Shown here in pieces: positions 7,526 to 19,790 of a stretch of 64,000 bases of DNA. Location of the stretch: positions 1 through 64,000 of the forward strand of contig NZ_VFNI01000002.1 of assembly GCF_006715495.1 (NCBI RefSeq), given 5' to 3'. The DNA comes from Herbaspirillum sp. SJZ106. Its GTDB lineage: Bacteria; Pseudomonadota; Gammaproteobacteria; Burkholderiales; Burkholderiaceae_D. Under the pieces are notes generated by a model. The model was not told where the DNA came from, made no database searches, and was given only the letters and a program-made list of their open reading frames with translations. Position 1 is the first letter of the stretch. Each line of letters opens with the position of its first letter. Made by a program: the position numbers and the translations under genes.

Positions 7526-9121
7526 ATGCAAGCACACAGCAAACAATCGGTATCCTTCCCCCTGGAGTGCGACGTCCTGGTCGTCGGCGGCGGCATCAAC
7601 GGCGCCGGCATCGCGCGCGACGCGGCCGGCCGCGGCCTGTCGGTGGCGCTGTGCGAACAGCACGACCTGGCGGCGCATACCTCGTCGTCGTCGTCCAAGC
7701 TGATCCACGGCGGCCTGCGTTATCTTGAGCACTACGAGTTCGGCCTGGTGCGCAAGGCGCTGATCGAGCGCGAGGTGCTGTTGCGCAGCGCCCCGCACAT
7801 CATGTGGCCGTTGCGTTTCGTCATGCCGCACGACCGCGGCCAGCGCCCGGCCTGGCTGATCCGCCTGGGCATGTTCCTGTACGACCACCTGGCGCGGCGC
7901 GAACTGCTGCCGGGCTCGCGCGGGCTGGACCTGCGCCGCCACGCCTCGGGCGCCCCGCTCAAGCCCGAGTTCACGCGCGGCTTCGTGTATTCGGACGGCT
8001 GGGTCGACGATGCCCGGCTGGTCGTGCTCAACGCCATGGACGCCGCCGAGAACGGCGCGCGCATTTTCACCCGCACCCGCTGCGAATCCATCGTCCGCCA
8101 GGGCGAGCAGTGGCAGGCCAGCCTGCGCCAGGCGGACGGCCACCTGCTGCAGTTGCGCGCGCGCTGCGTGGTCAATGCCAGCGGCCCGTGGGTGGCGCAA
8201 TTCCTGGGCGAGTCCGCCCATGTGCGTTCCAGCAAGTCGGTGCGGCTGGTCAAGGGCAGCCACATCGTGGTCAGGCGCCTGTTCGAGCACGACCACGCCT
8301 ACATCTTCCAGAACCCGGACGGCCGCATCGTGTTCGCCATTCCCTATGAGCGCGACTTCACGCTGATCGGCACCACTGACGTCGAGTACCGGGGCGCCAC
8401 TGAAAACGTCGCCATCTCGGCCGATGAAATCGCCTATCTCTGCACGCTGTCCAACCGCTACTTCAGCAAGCCCATCGCGCCTGCCGACGTGGTGTGGTCA
8501 TATGCCGGCGTGCGCCCGCTGCTGGAAGACGCGGCGGCCGACGCTTCGGCCGTCACGCGCGACTACCAGCTCGACCTGAACCGGGAAGGCGCGCCGCTCC
8601 TGTCGGTGTTCGGCGGCAAGATCACCACCTTCCGCAAGCTGGCCGAAGAGGCGGTCGACATGATCGCGCCGCTGCTGGGCAACAACCGCGCGGCATGGAC
8701 CGCCGGCGCCTGCCTGCCGGGCGGCGACCTGTTCGGCGCGCTGCCGGAAAATCGTTCGGTGCGCGAGTTCGACGGCTTCGTGCAAGGCTTGCAGGCGCAA
8801 TACGCCTGGTTGCCGCCGCAACTGCTGCGCCGCTATGCGCGCGCCTACGGCAGCCGCACGCATACACTGCTCAAGGGCCGCGGCAAGCTCGAAGAGATGG
8901 GGGAGGAAATCCTCGCCGGGCTGTACGCCGCCGAGGTGGACTATCTGGTGCGCCACGAGTGGGCCACCTGCGCCGCCGACATCCTGTGGCGGCGCTCCAA
9001 GCTCGGCCTGCATCTGCCCAAGGGCAGCGAGACCGTGCTGGATGGCTGGCTGGCCGCGCCAGGCGGCCGCCGTTCAGAACAAGACGCGGATCAGGACGCG
9101 CTTCAGGCCGCCAGCAGGTAA
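7526..9121 (+). CDS. FAD-dependent glycerol-3-phosphate dehydrogenase-like enzyme
   Basis: A 531-residue flavoprotein of the GlpD family. The N-terminal dinucleotide-binding fold is clear (DVLVVGGGINGAGIARDAAG, about 16-35), and SSSSSKLIHGGLRYLEHYE is the FAD-contact signature of GlpD. The C-terminal region has the GGKITTFRKLAEEAVD motif and the helical domain typical of the family. GlpD enzymes oxidise sn-glycerol 3-phosphate to dihydroxyacetone phosphate at the membrane and pass electrons to quinone. An AGAGG site precedes the ATG. It is the last gene of the phn-type operon, 13 bases after phnE, which ties its substrate to what the importer brings in. It could be the general GlpD of the cell, but the setting suggests a dedicated copy. 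Its end overlaps the convergent HupE/UreJ gene by 19 bases. Confidence 0.88.
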   Translation: MQAHSKQSVSFPLECDVLVVGGGINGAGIARDAAGRGLSVALCEQHDLAAHTSSSSSKLIHGGLRYLEHYEFGLVRKALIEREVLLRSAPHIMWPLRFVMPHDRGQRPAWLIRLGMFLYDHLARRELLPGSRGLDLRRHASGAPLKPEFTRGFVYSDGWVDDARLVVLNAMDAAENGARIFTRTRCESIVRQGEQWQASLRQADGHLLQLRARCVVNASGPWVAQFLGESAHVRSSKSVRLVKGSHIVVRRLFEHDHAYIFQNPDGRIVFAIPYERDFTLIGTTDVEYRGATENVAISADEIAYLCTLSNRYFSKPIAPADVVWSYAGVRPLLEDAAADASAVTRDYQLDLNREGAPLLSVFGGKITTFRKLAEEAVDMIAPLLGNNRAAWTAGACLPGGDLFGALPENRSVREFDGFVQGLQAQYAWLPPQLLRRYARAYGSRTHTLLKGRGKLEEMGEEILAGLYAAEVDYLVRHEWATCAADILWRRSKLGLHLPKGSETVLDGWLAAPGGRRSEQDADQDALQAASR

Positions 9122-9714
9122 GCGCCCACGGCGGCGATGCCCACGCCGCCGATGCGCACTACGCGGTCGGCCATCTGGCGGCCGGCCACCACCCCCACCA
9201 CCAGGCCGGCCGCATGCAGCAGTGCGGTGGCCAGGATGAAGCCGATGCCGTACATCGCGGCCGACGAGCCGTGCGGCAGTTCAGCGCCGTGCGCATAGCC
9301 GTGGAACAGTGCAAACAGCGATACCACCAGGGTGCTGCCCCACAGCGGCATGCGCACCGCGAACGCGATCAGCAAGCCCAGTACCGCCACCGAAGCGGCG
9401 ATGCCGGTTTCCACCGCCGGCACGCTCAGGCCGGCGATCGCCAGCAGCGCGCCCGCCACCATCATCAGCGGAAAGGCCAGCGGCAACACCCACAGTGTGC
9501 GCTGCTTGTTCTGCGCGGCCCACAGGCCAACCGCCAGCATGGCCAGCAGGTGGTCGATGCCCGAGAACGGATGTTCGAAGCCGCTCATGAAGCTGGCCGA
9601 GGCGTGCATCACCGAATCCGGATGGCCGGGGTGCGCCGCCGCCGAACCGGCTGCCAGCGCGGTCACGGCCAGCATGCCCAGGCGGGCGCGGTGTTTGGTC
9701 GAGAGTGCAAACAT
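9103..9714 (-). CDS. ureJ: HupE/UreJ-family nickel-related membrane protein
   Basis: A 203-residue membrane protein with a cleavable-looking leader (about 1-27, ending in SAAA) and roughly six hydrophobic helices. Histidine-rich starts typical of HupE/UreJ are present: AHPGHPD (about 27-33) and the helix-1 stretch FEHPFSGIDHLLAM. Family members are thought to be secondary transporters bringing nickel or cobalt into the cell for urease or hydrogenase. As the last gene of the ure operon, downstream of ureG, it most likely supplies nickel to urease. The symbol follows that context; hupE would be equally fair. Its 3' end overlaps the convergent dehydrogenase gene. Confidence 0.85.
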   Translation of the reverse strand: MFALSTKHRARLGMLAVTALAAGSAAAHPGHPDSVMHASASFMSGFEHPFSGIDHLLAMLAVGLWAAQNKQRTLWVLPLAFPLMMVAGALLAIAGLSVPAVETGIAASVAVLGLLIAFAVRMPLWGSTLVVSLFALFHGYAHGAELPHGSSAAMYGIGFILATALLHAAGLVVGVVAGRQMADRVVRIGGVGIAAVGAYLLAA

Positions 9715-9784
9715 GTTTTCTCCTTGTGCGTAGCTGAAATCAAATCGTCTGAAATCGTTGGATGGGGCGGCGCAGCGCGGCGCC

Positions 9785-10417
<633 letters not shown>

Positions 10418-10480
10418 ATGTTCGGTCTCTTGGTGGTGTTGAATGTTCGGGTTGGCATCCTGGGCGATATCAGGTCGATA

Positions 10481-11161
10481 TCAAGATCGGTAGATGCGGC
10501 TGTACTGCACCTCGTGCTGCATCGACAGCAGCGACAGGCCGGGCGACCAGTTCGACAGTTCGTCGTCTGGCAGCGCCTGCGCCGTGGCCGCCGCCCGTTC
10601 CAGTTCGGGCCGCAGCGCCAGCAGCATGCGCTGGCCGGCGACCTGGCCCAGCGGCACGGTCTTCACGCAGGCCAGCACCTGGTTCTCGGCCCAGGAAAAC
10701 AGCATGCCCAGCACCGCTTCGGCCAGCGGCACCTCCAGCGCCACGGCGGCGAACGCCAGCGCGGTGGGCAGCGGTATCTCGGGTTGCGCCTGCAGGATCG
10801 CCAGCAGCTCGGCGTCGCCCAGCTTGAGGTCGGCGGCCAGCTTGCCCAGCGAATAGCCCATCTGGATCGTCTCGGCGCGGAATTCCGAGGTGTCGCGCGC
10901 GGCCGTGAAGCGCTCGCTCCACAGCGCGACCGCCGCGGCGTCGCGACTCTGGAACGCCTGCATCAGGCGCAGGAAGACCGGCGCCTCGAAGCGCGCCACC
11001 ACTTCATGCAAGGCTTGCGCGATCCAGGCCTTGGCGCCGGCCTCGTTGCTCACGCTGCCGTTCTCGATGGCCGCTTCCAGTCCTTGCGAATAGCTGTATG
11101 CGCCAATCGGCAGCGATGGGCTCGACAGCTGCAGCAAGTGGAGCAGGGCGGTGGCTTGCAT
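10481..11161 (-). CDS. ureF: urease accessory protein UreF
   Basis: All-helical urease chaperone of 226 residues that joins UreD and UreG in the activation complex and gates GTP hydrolysis. Typical features are the opening LLHLLQLSSPSLPIGAYSYSQGLE and the C-terminal segment with a conserved serine/arginine end (LSMQHEVQYSRIYRS). It is complete. It starts 5 bases after ureE, consistent with co-translation. Confidence 0.95.
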   Translation of the reverse strand: MQATALLHLLQLSSPSLPIGAYSYSQGLEAAIENGSVSNEAGAKAWIAQALHEVVARFEAPVFLRLMQAFQSRDAAAVALWSERFTAARDTSEFRAETIQMGYSLGKLAADLKLGDAELLAILQAQPEIPLPTALAFAAVALEVPLAEAVLGMLFSWAENQVLACVKTVPLGQVAGQRMLLALRPELERAAATAQALPDDELSNWSPGLSLLSMQHEVQYSRIYRS

Positions 11162-11166
11162 GGCGT

Positions 11167-11694
11167 TCAGGATGGCTGCGGATCGTTGGGGCGATGGATC
11201 TTCTGGCGCAGCGGGATCGGCGCCAGCGGGTTGTGGTGGTCATCGCCATGATGGTGATGGCCGCCGCCATAGGCGCCCGCTTCCGGCTCGAACGCGGCCT
11301 GCTCTTCGGACACGCGCGCGCCCAGGCCTTCCAGCATTTCCTTGAGCACCGGATCCTTGCGGATGCGCAGGAAACCGGCGCCGCCCTCGTGGCCGATGTG
11401 CGCCTGCGTATGGCGATTGCCGAGGTGGAAGGCGCAGCGCAGCAGCAGGTGCGCATCGGCGGCGTCGACGCGGTAGGTTGGCTCCAGCGCGGCGGTGATC
11501 TTCACCACGCGGCCGTCGTCGCCGCGCAGCAGGTCGCCGTCGCGCAGCACCGTGCCGCGCAGCGTGAACACTGCCGCATCCTCGCCGGAAACCAGGGTGG
11601 CGCGCAGGCGGCTCTTCTCGCGCTGGTCATACGGCAGCACCAGTTCGCCATCGATCCGGTCGGCCTGTTCGATCTTGGTATTGAGTGTCAGCAT
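11167..11694 (-). CDS. ureE: urease nickel metallochaperone UreE
   Basis: A 175-residue nickel-binding chaperone that delivers the metal to the UreDFG-apourease complex. The N-terminal peptide-binding domain (about 1-75) is followed by the metal-binding domain with the conserved CAFHLGNRHTQAHIG stretch. A C-terminal histidine tail (GGGHHHHGDDHH, about 149-160) should bind extra nickel. I chose the internal ATG (MLTLNTKIEQ): a longer frame would run into ureC and add a stretch unlike the family. The gene lies 5 bases after ureC and 5 before ureF. Confidence 0.95.
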   Translation of the reverse strand: MLTLNTKIEQADRIDGELVLPYDQREKSRLRATLVSGEDAAVFTLRGTVLRDGDLLRGDDGRVVKITAALEPTYRVDAADAHLLLRCAFHLGNRHTQAHIGHEGGAGFLRIRKDPVLKEMLEGLGARVSEEQAAFEPEAGAYGGGHHHHGDDHHNPLAPIPLRQKIHRPNDPQPS

Positions 11695-11699
11695 AGGTA

Positions 11700-13400
<1,701 letters not shown>

Positions 13401-13404
13401 CGTC

Positions 13405-13725
13405 TTACCCTTTCCGTTGCTTGAGGCCGCCCATCACCAGCGCGTTGAAACCATAGACGCGGCGCTCGCCCGCCAGCGCCACCAGCTCGACCGTGCGCTG
13501 CTGGCCCGGCTCGAAACGCACCGCGGTGCCGGCGGCGATGTTGAGGCGCATGCCGTAGGCCGCGTCGCGCTCGAACAGCAGCGCCGGGTTGGTCTCATAG
13601 AAGTGGAAATGCGAACCGACCTGGATCGGCCGATCGCCGCTGTTGGCCACGGTGATGGTGGCGGTGGCGCGGCCGACATTGAGTTCGATGTCGCCGGGCT
13701 CGACCAGCATTTCGCCTGGGATCAT
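13405..13725 (-). CDS. ureB: urease beta subunit UreB
   Basis: Small structural subunit (106 residues) that packs with UreA and UreC in the trimeric urease core. Characteristic text includes the N-terminal [16 protein letters not shown], the central [13 protein letters not shown] and [11 protein letters not shown]. Complete and separate from ureA, as in most proteobacteria. It is followed by ureC after 4 bases. Confidence 0.97.
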   Translation of the reverse strand: MIPGEMLVEPGDIELNVGRATATITVANSGDRPIQVGSHFHFYETNPALLFERDAAYGMRLNIAAGTAVRFEPGQQRTVELVALAGERRVYGFNALVMGGLKQRKG

Positions 13726-13747
13726 GGCGTGCTCCTGTGTCAGAAAT

Positions 13748-14050
13748 TCAAGGGATCGGATGGTGGACGGTCACCAGCTTGCTGCCGTCCGGGAAGGTGG
13801 CTTCCACCTGGATATCGGGGATCATTTCCGGCACCCCTTCCATGACATCGGCGCGCGTGAGGATGGTGGCGCCTTCGGCCATCAGTTCGGCCACGGTCTT
13901 GCCGTCGCGCGCGCCTTCCATGATGGCGGCGGTGATCAGCGCCACCGATTCCGGATAGTTCAGCTTCAGCCCGCGCGCGCGGCGGCGTTCGGCCAGCAGC
14001 GCCGCGGTGAAGATCAGCAGCTTGTCTTTTTCCCTTGGTGTCAGTTCCAT
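13748..14050 (-). CDS. ureA: urease gamma subunit UreA
   Basis: Smallest urease subunit (100 residues). [20 protein letters not shown] and the [19 protein letters not shown] segment are diagnostic, and [15 protein letters not shown] closes the protein. It lies between ureD and ureB in the ure operon, 22 bases before ureB. Confidence 0.97.
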   Translation of the reverse strand: MELTPREKDKLLIFTAALLAERRRARGLKLNYPESVALITAAIMEGARDGKTVAELMAEGATILTRADVMEGVPEMIPDIQVEATFPDGSKLVTVHHPIP

Positions 14051-14119
14051 GTTGGCTCCCGGCCGGCTTGCGGCCTTCAGGTTCTACGAATGTTCTAGGG
14101 TTGGATGCTTCTTGTGTAT

Positions 14120-15043
14120 TCAGGTATTCCAGATGCGCGGTATGGCCGCATCGCGCCGCATGAGCGGCGGGCGCAGCACATGCCACGCCGCGTGCAGCCA
14201 TTGCCGCGCCACCTGGCTGGATTGACCCATGTAGCGCGCCACCAGCACCTGCTTCATCAGCGTGGCGCCGCTGCGGCCTTCCAGCGCCAGCGCGCCGATG
14301 GTCTCGCGCAAGGCGCCCAGCAGGGCATTGTCCATGCCGTCGCCTACCGCGACCAGGGTGGCGCACACGGTCTGGCCATCCAGCGCCAACGGGCCGTGCA
14401 TGGCGCCGGCTTCGGCTTGCAGCTTGCCCTGTTCGAACCATACCAGCTTGCCGCCGCGGCGGATGGCGGTGCGCTGGCCGACGCTGCCGCTGTTGAAGCG
14501 CTCGCCGGAGGCGGTGCGGCCGAAGCACAGGATCTCGGCGCCGATATAGGCGGCATTCGCGGCCAGTTCGACCTCGTGCTCCATGCGCACGTCGGCGGCA
14601 TCGAAGAAGATGGTTTCCTGCGGCAGCCATTCCAGCGTCGCACCGGCGCCGGCCCGCAGCGATACCGCCTGGCGCGAGACGCCGCCATTGGCGCGGTACC
14701 ACTTGCCGGCGCCCGGCGTGGTCAGCAGCGCATGGGCGCCGTCGCCAAGCTCGGCCGCGATCGCCAGCTGGTCGCCGCCGACGATGCCGCCGGGCGGATG
14801 CACGATGATGGCGTGGCACACCGCGGGCGTTTCGGGGTACAGCGGTTTTTGCACGCGTAGCGGGCCGAAGTGCTGGCGCCGCGTCAGGCGCGTGGTGCCG
14901 GCGTCATCGGTGAAGCCCAGCAGCAGGCGGGCGTGGTCCGGCGCGTGTTTTTGCTCAGCATGCGCAGCGCTCCCTCCTGTCGCGGCGACGGGAAGGGGCG
15001 GGGACGTGCTGGCGGCGTCGGCTTGGCCGGAAATGCGTTTCAT
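14120..15043 (-). CDS. ureD: urease accessory protein UreD
   Basis: Urease assembly scaffold (307 residues with the chosen start) that binds the apoenzyme and recruits UreF and UreG. Recognisable family segments are HPPGGIVGGDQLAI, TTPGAGKWYRANG and the C-terminal arginine-rich end. The longest open frame adds 31 residues unlike the family, so I prefer the ATG at 15043 (MKRISGQ); neither start has a convincing ribosome site. The N-terminal 40 residues are still longer than usual and low in conservation. It is the first ure gene, 174 bases after urtE. Confidence 0.93.
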   Translation of the reverse strand: MKRISGQADAASTSPPLPVAATGGSAAHAEQKHAPDHARLLLGFTDDAGTTRLTRRQHFGPLRVQKPLYPETPAVCHAIIVHPPGGIVGGDQLAIAAELGDGAHALLTTPGAGKWYRANGGVSRQAVSLRAGAGATLEWLPQETIFFDAADVRMEHEVELAANAAYIGAEILCFGRTASGERFNSGSVGQRTAIRRGGKLVWFEQGKLQAEAGAMHGPLALDGQTVCATLVAVGDGMDNALLGALRETIGALALEGRSGATLMKQVLVARYMGQSSQVARQWLHAAWHVLRPPLMRRDAAIPRIWNT

Positions 15044-15217
15044 ACAAAGACGACAATGCTGGAGTTCGGGCTGGAATTCGGAACGGGCGGCAACGCCGCG
15101 CGCCGGGAAGTTGAACGCTCCCTGCGCGCACGGCATGAAGATGCGTTGTTATAGCAGACCTGCCGCAAAAACGCATGCCTTGCCGAAGCGGCATGCGCGG
15201 CGGCGGGGCCGCCGGCG

Positions 15218-15916
15218 TTACACCGCCAGGTGTTTCTTGACGTTCTCGTCATCCATCTGGTCTTGCGTGCCGGCCGCCACCACTTCGCCGCGCGACATCA
15301 CGGCAAAGGTGTCGGCCAGCTCGCGCGCGAAATCGAAATATTGTTCGCACAGCAAAATGCCGATATCGCCGCGCTGACGCAACAGGCTGATGACGCGGCC
15401 GATATCCTTGATGATCGAAGGCTGGATGCCTTCGGTTGGCTCATCCAGGATGATCAGCTTGGGCTCGGCCAGCAAGGCGCGGGCGATCGCCAGTTGCTGC
15501 TGCTGGCCGCCGGAGAGGTCGCCGCCGCGCCGGTGCAGCATTTCCTTCAGCACCGGGAACAGCTCGTAGACCTCGCCCTTGATCATCGAGGCCTTGCGGC
15601 CGGACTTGGTGGCCATGCCCATGAGCATGTTCTCTTCCACCGTCAGGCGCGCGAAAATCTCGCGGCCCTGCGGCACGTAGGCGATGCCGAGCTTGGCGCG
15701 CTGGTGCGGCTTGAGTTTGGTGATGTCGTGGCCGTCGAACGTGACGTTGCCCCTGGCCACCGGCAGCACGCCCATCAGGCATTTGAGCAGCGTGGTCTTG
15801 CCCACGCCGTTGCGTCCCAGCAGCGACAGGCACTTGCCCTTTTCGACGTTGAGCGACACCCCGCGCAGCGTGTGCGCGGCGCCGTAGTACTGGTTCAGTT
15901 GGTTGACTTGCAGCAT
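15218..15916 (-). CDS. urtE: urea ABC transporter ATPase UrtE
   Basis: ATPase of 232 residues, LivF-like, one of two nucleotide-binding subunits of the urea importer. It has a Walker A LLGRNGVGKTT (32-42), signature GGDLSGGQQQQLAIARAL, Walker B LIILDEPTEGIQP and the switch histidine region replaced by a typical LCEQYFDFA stretch, as in LivF-type proteins. The GIQPSIIKDIG motif after Walker B is characteristic of UrtE. It follows urtD by 4 bases. Confidence 0.96.
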   Translation of the reverse strand: MLQVNQLNQYYGAAHTLRGVSLNVEKGKCLSLLGRNGVGKTTLLKCLMGVLPVARGNVTFDGHDITKLKPHQRAKLGIAYVPQGREIFARLTVEENMLMGMATKSGRKASMIKGEVYELFPVLKEMLHRRGGDLSGGQQQQLAIARALLAEPKLIILDEPTEGIQPSIIKDIGRVISLLRQRGDIGILLCEQYFDFARELADTFAVMSRGEVVAAGTQDQMDDENVKKHLAV

Positions 15917-15920
15917 AGTG

Positions 15921-16795
<875 letters not shown>

Positions 16796-16799
<4 letters not shown>

Positions 16800-17938
16800 G
16801 CTGCCTCCTTGGTCGCGGCCTCGCCTTCGCCGGCTGGCGAGGGCGGCGCGTCGCGCTTTTTCAGTTTCTGGATCAAGCCGACGATGCCCTGCGGCAGGAA
16901 CAGCGTGACCAGGATGAAGATCAGGCCCAGCGCATACAGCCACAGGTCGGGGAAAGCCGCGGTGAACCAGCTCTTGAGGCCATTGACGGTGAACGCGCCG
17001 ATGATCGGGCCCAGGAGCGTGCCGCGTCCGCCCACCGCGGCCCAGATCACCATCTCGATCGAGTTGGCCGGCGACATTTCCGAGGGGTTGATGATGCCCA
17101 CCTGCGGCACGTAGAGGGCGCCGGCGATGCCGCAGATCACGGCCGACAGCGTCCACACGAACAGCTTGAACCACAGCGGGTTGTAGCCGATGAACATCAG
17201 GCGCGACTCGGAATCGCGCACGCCCTGCAGCACCCGGCCCAGCTTGGAAGTGACGATCAGGCGGCACAGGAACAGCGCGCCGAACAGCAGCGCCAGCGTT
17301 ACCAGGTAGAGGGCTGCCTTGGTGCCCGGCGCGGTGATGGTGAAGCCGAGGATGCGCTTGAAGTCGGTGAAGCCGTTGTTGCCACCGAAGCCGGTGTCGT
17401 TGCGGAAGAACAGCAGCATGAAGGCGAAGGTCATCGCTTGCGTGATGATCGAGAAGTACACGCCCTTGATGCGCGAACGGAAGGCGAAATAGCCGAACAC
17501 GAACGCCAGCAGGCCAGGCACCAGCACCACCAGCAGCATGGCGAACCAGAAGTGCTCGGTCATCCACCAGTACCACGGATAGGCCTTCCAGTTGAGGAAC
17601 ACCATGAAGTCCGGCAGGTCGCTCTGGTACACGCCGTCGCGGCCGATGGCGCGCATCAGGTACATGCCGTGCGCATAGCCGCCCAGCGCGAAGAACACGC
17701 CATGGCCCAGCGACAGGATGCCGGTATAGCCCCACACCAGGTCCAGCGCCAGCGCCGCCATGGCATAGCACATGAACTTGCCGACCAGGGCGATAGTGTA
17801 GCCCGACACATGCAGCGCGCTGCCCTCGGGGAAGGCCAGGTTGCACAGCGGCAGCAGCGCCAGGATCACGGTGCAGACCACGATGCCGGTCCAGGCGGGC
17901 CTGGAAAATAAAGAGGGTCGCATGATCATGGCGTTCAT
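16796..17938 (-). CDS. urtC: urea ABC transporter permease UrtC
   Basis: Permease of 380 residues, LivM-like, with about ten hydrophobic helices. Diagnostic features include the DLVWGYTGILSLGHGVFFALGG segment (given here in part) and the docking loop around VRDSESRLMFIGYNPL. WAAVGGRGTLLGPIIGA is the conserved C-terminal motif. The gene overlaps urtB at its start and urtD at its end by 4 bases each, so all are translationally coupled. Confidence 0.96.
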
Positions 17939-19551
17939 TCCACGCTCCTTCCCTTGAGTGCGAAGAGTCCCTGCGGACGCTTCTGGATGAAGACGATGAT
18001 GAATACCAGGATGGCGATCTTGGCCAATACCGCGCCGGCCACCGGTTCCAGGAACTTGTTGACTTCACCGAGGCCGAATGCCGCGATCACGGTACCGGCC
18101 AGCTGGCCGACGCCGCCCAGCACCACCACCATGAAAGAGTCGACGATATAGCCCTGGCCGAGGTCGGGGCCGACGTTGCCCAGCTGCGACAGCGCCACGC
18201 CGCCCAGGCCGGCGATGCCGCAGCCCAGGCCGAAGGTCATCATGTCGATCTTGCCGGTGGACACGCCCACGCAGTCGGCCATGCGGCGGTTCTGCGTGAC
18301 CGCGCGCACGAACAGGCCCAGGCGCGTCTTGTTGAGGATCAGCCACACCGCGAACACCACGAACAGCGCGAAGAACACGATCACGATGCGGTTGTAGGAC
18401 AGCACCAGCGACCCCAGCACGGTGACGCCGCCCGACATCCAGCTCGGGTTGGCGACCTCGACGTTCTGCGCGCCGAAGATGGAGCGCACGCCCTGCATCA
18501 GCATCAGGCTGATGCCCCAGGTGCACAGCAGGGTTTCCAGCGGACGGCCATAGAGCCAGCGGATCACCAGGCGCTCCAGCGCGATGCCGACCGCGCCGGC
18601 GACGATGAATGCCGCCGGCAATGCCACCACGAGATAAGCGTCGATGGCGCCGGGGAAGTATTTGCGGAACACCAGCTGGCACACATAGGTGGTGTAGGCG
18701 CCGATCATCAGCAGCTCGCCGTGCGCCATGTTGATGATGCCCATCAGGCCGAAGGTGATGGCCAGGCCCAGCGCCGCCAGCAGCAGCACGCTGCCCAGCG
18801 AGATGCCGTAGAACAGCTTGCCGGCGAAATCGACGATCGACAGGTGGCGCTCCAGCGCCGCCAGCGTGCGCACGGCTTCGATCCGCACGCCTTCGTCGGG
18901 TTCGAGGTAGCTGCCGTCGGGGTTTTTGGCCAGCATCTGTTGCAGCGCGGGTTTGAGCGATGCGTTGGTGGTGTCGCCCAGGGTTTTCACCGCGGCGCGC
19001 CGGGTGGCGGGATCGGGCGCATGCAGGTTGGCGGTGGCCTGCACTTGCTGCAGCACGTCCTTGATCTGCGGATCGGTTTCCTTGGCCAGCGCCTTTTCGA
19101 TCAGCGGCAGCTGCGCCGGATCGGCATTCTTGAGCAGGTCGGCAGCGGCCGCCAGGCGGATGTTGCGCTCCTGGGACAGCAGTTTCAGTCCCGACATCGC
19201 GCCTTCGACCGCGCCGCGCAGGCGGTTGTTGACGGTGATGCCTTCGGCATCGTCCGGCGCCGGGCCGCTCTGGCCGGTGGCCGGGTTGAAGGCGTTGCCG
19301 GCATCGTCGACGATCAGCACCTCGCCGGCCGGCGTGGCGTACAGCGCGTCGCTGTTCAGGGCATTGAGGATCTTCGCCGCGTCATCATTGGCGAGCGCGG
19401 CAATCTTGTTGACCGCCTCGATGCGGGCATCGGGATCGTCTCCTCCCAAGGGTTTCAACAGATCCGGCGCGATGGCGGCGCCGGCGGCCAGCGCGTGTGC
19501 GCAGAGCCACATCGCGAGCATCGCGCGTAAGAGCTTGAAGGCTGTTTTCAT
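17935..19551 (-). CDS. urtB: urea ABC transporter permease UrtB with periplasmic N-terminal domain
   Basis: Permease of 538 residues, LivH-like. A signal peptide (about 1-24, ending AAGAA) leads into a soluble, alpha-helical N-terminal region (25-235) with HEAT-like repeats, then a membrane domain from about 245 to the end with roughly eight helices. ITFGLMGIINMAHGELLMIG is the LivH-type signature. The extended N-terminal domain is standard for UrtB and distinguishes it from ordinary LivH. The chosen ATG (MKTAFKLL) gives the signal peptide; the longer open frame upstream overlaps urtA antisense-free space and is rejected. A 239-base gap with a palindromic repeat pair separates it from urtA. 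Confidence 0.95.
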   Translation of the reverse strand: MKTAFKLLRAMLAMWLCAHALAAGAAIAPDLLKPLGGDDPDARIEAVNKIAALANDDAAKILNALNSDALYATPAGEVLIVDDAGNAFNPATGQSGPAPDDAEGITVNNRLRGAVEGAMSGLKLLSQERNIRLAAAADLLKNADPAQLPLIEKALAKETDPQIKDVLQQVQATANLHAPDPATRRAAVKTLGDTTNASLKPALQQMLAKNPDGSYLEPDEGVRIEAVRTLAALERHLSIVDFAGKLFYGISLGSVLLLAALGLAITFGLMGIINMAHGELLMIGAYTTYVCQLVFRKYFPGAIDAYLVVALPAAFIVAGAVGIALERLVIRWLYGRPLETLLCTWGISLMLMQGVRSIFGAQNVEVANPSWMSGGVTVLGSLVLSYNRIVIVFFALFVVFAVWLILNKTRLGLFVRAVTQNRRMADCVGVSTGKIDMMTFGLGCGIAGLGGVALSQLGNVGPDLGQGYIVDSFMVVVLGGVGQLAGTVIAAFGLGEVNKFLEPVAGAVLAKIAILVFIIVFIQKRPQGLFALKGRSVE

Positions 19552-19669
19552 TTTTGGTTCTGGTCCCGGCGCTGCCGGACGTAGGGCGATATGCCGGACG
19601 GCGGGCGGCAGGCACAGCGGGAAGCGGCTGTTTTGTCGTGGTGGGTGTGACCGCTGGACTGGCGGCGCG

Positions 19670-19766
19670 CCTTCGATACGCCGCGCTGCGGCTGCCCAGT
19701 CCGAACGGGCGGTGGGTATAACAGGTCCCGTTCGGACTGGGTAGCGGCGTAGCCGCGTATCGCAGG
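19670..19766. repeat. inverted pair of a 40-base palindromic repeat (copy 1)
   Basis: Two 40-base arms, 19670-19709 and 19727-19766, are inverted copies of each other with about 7 mismatches; the inner 15 bases (CCCAGTCCGAACGGG and its complement) match perfectly. Each arm follows the pattern CCCGTTCG...AGTAG/TAGC...CGTATCGAAGG. The pair lies between urtA and urtB, where it could form a strong hairpin in the mRNA. The same element occurs at 28544-28662. Confidence 0.85.
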
Positions 19767-19790
19767 CGCACCCCAGCGCCATGACTGCAA

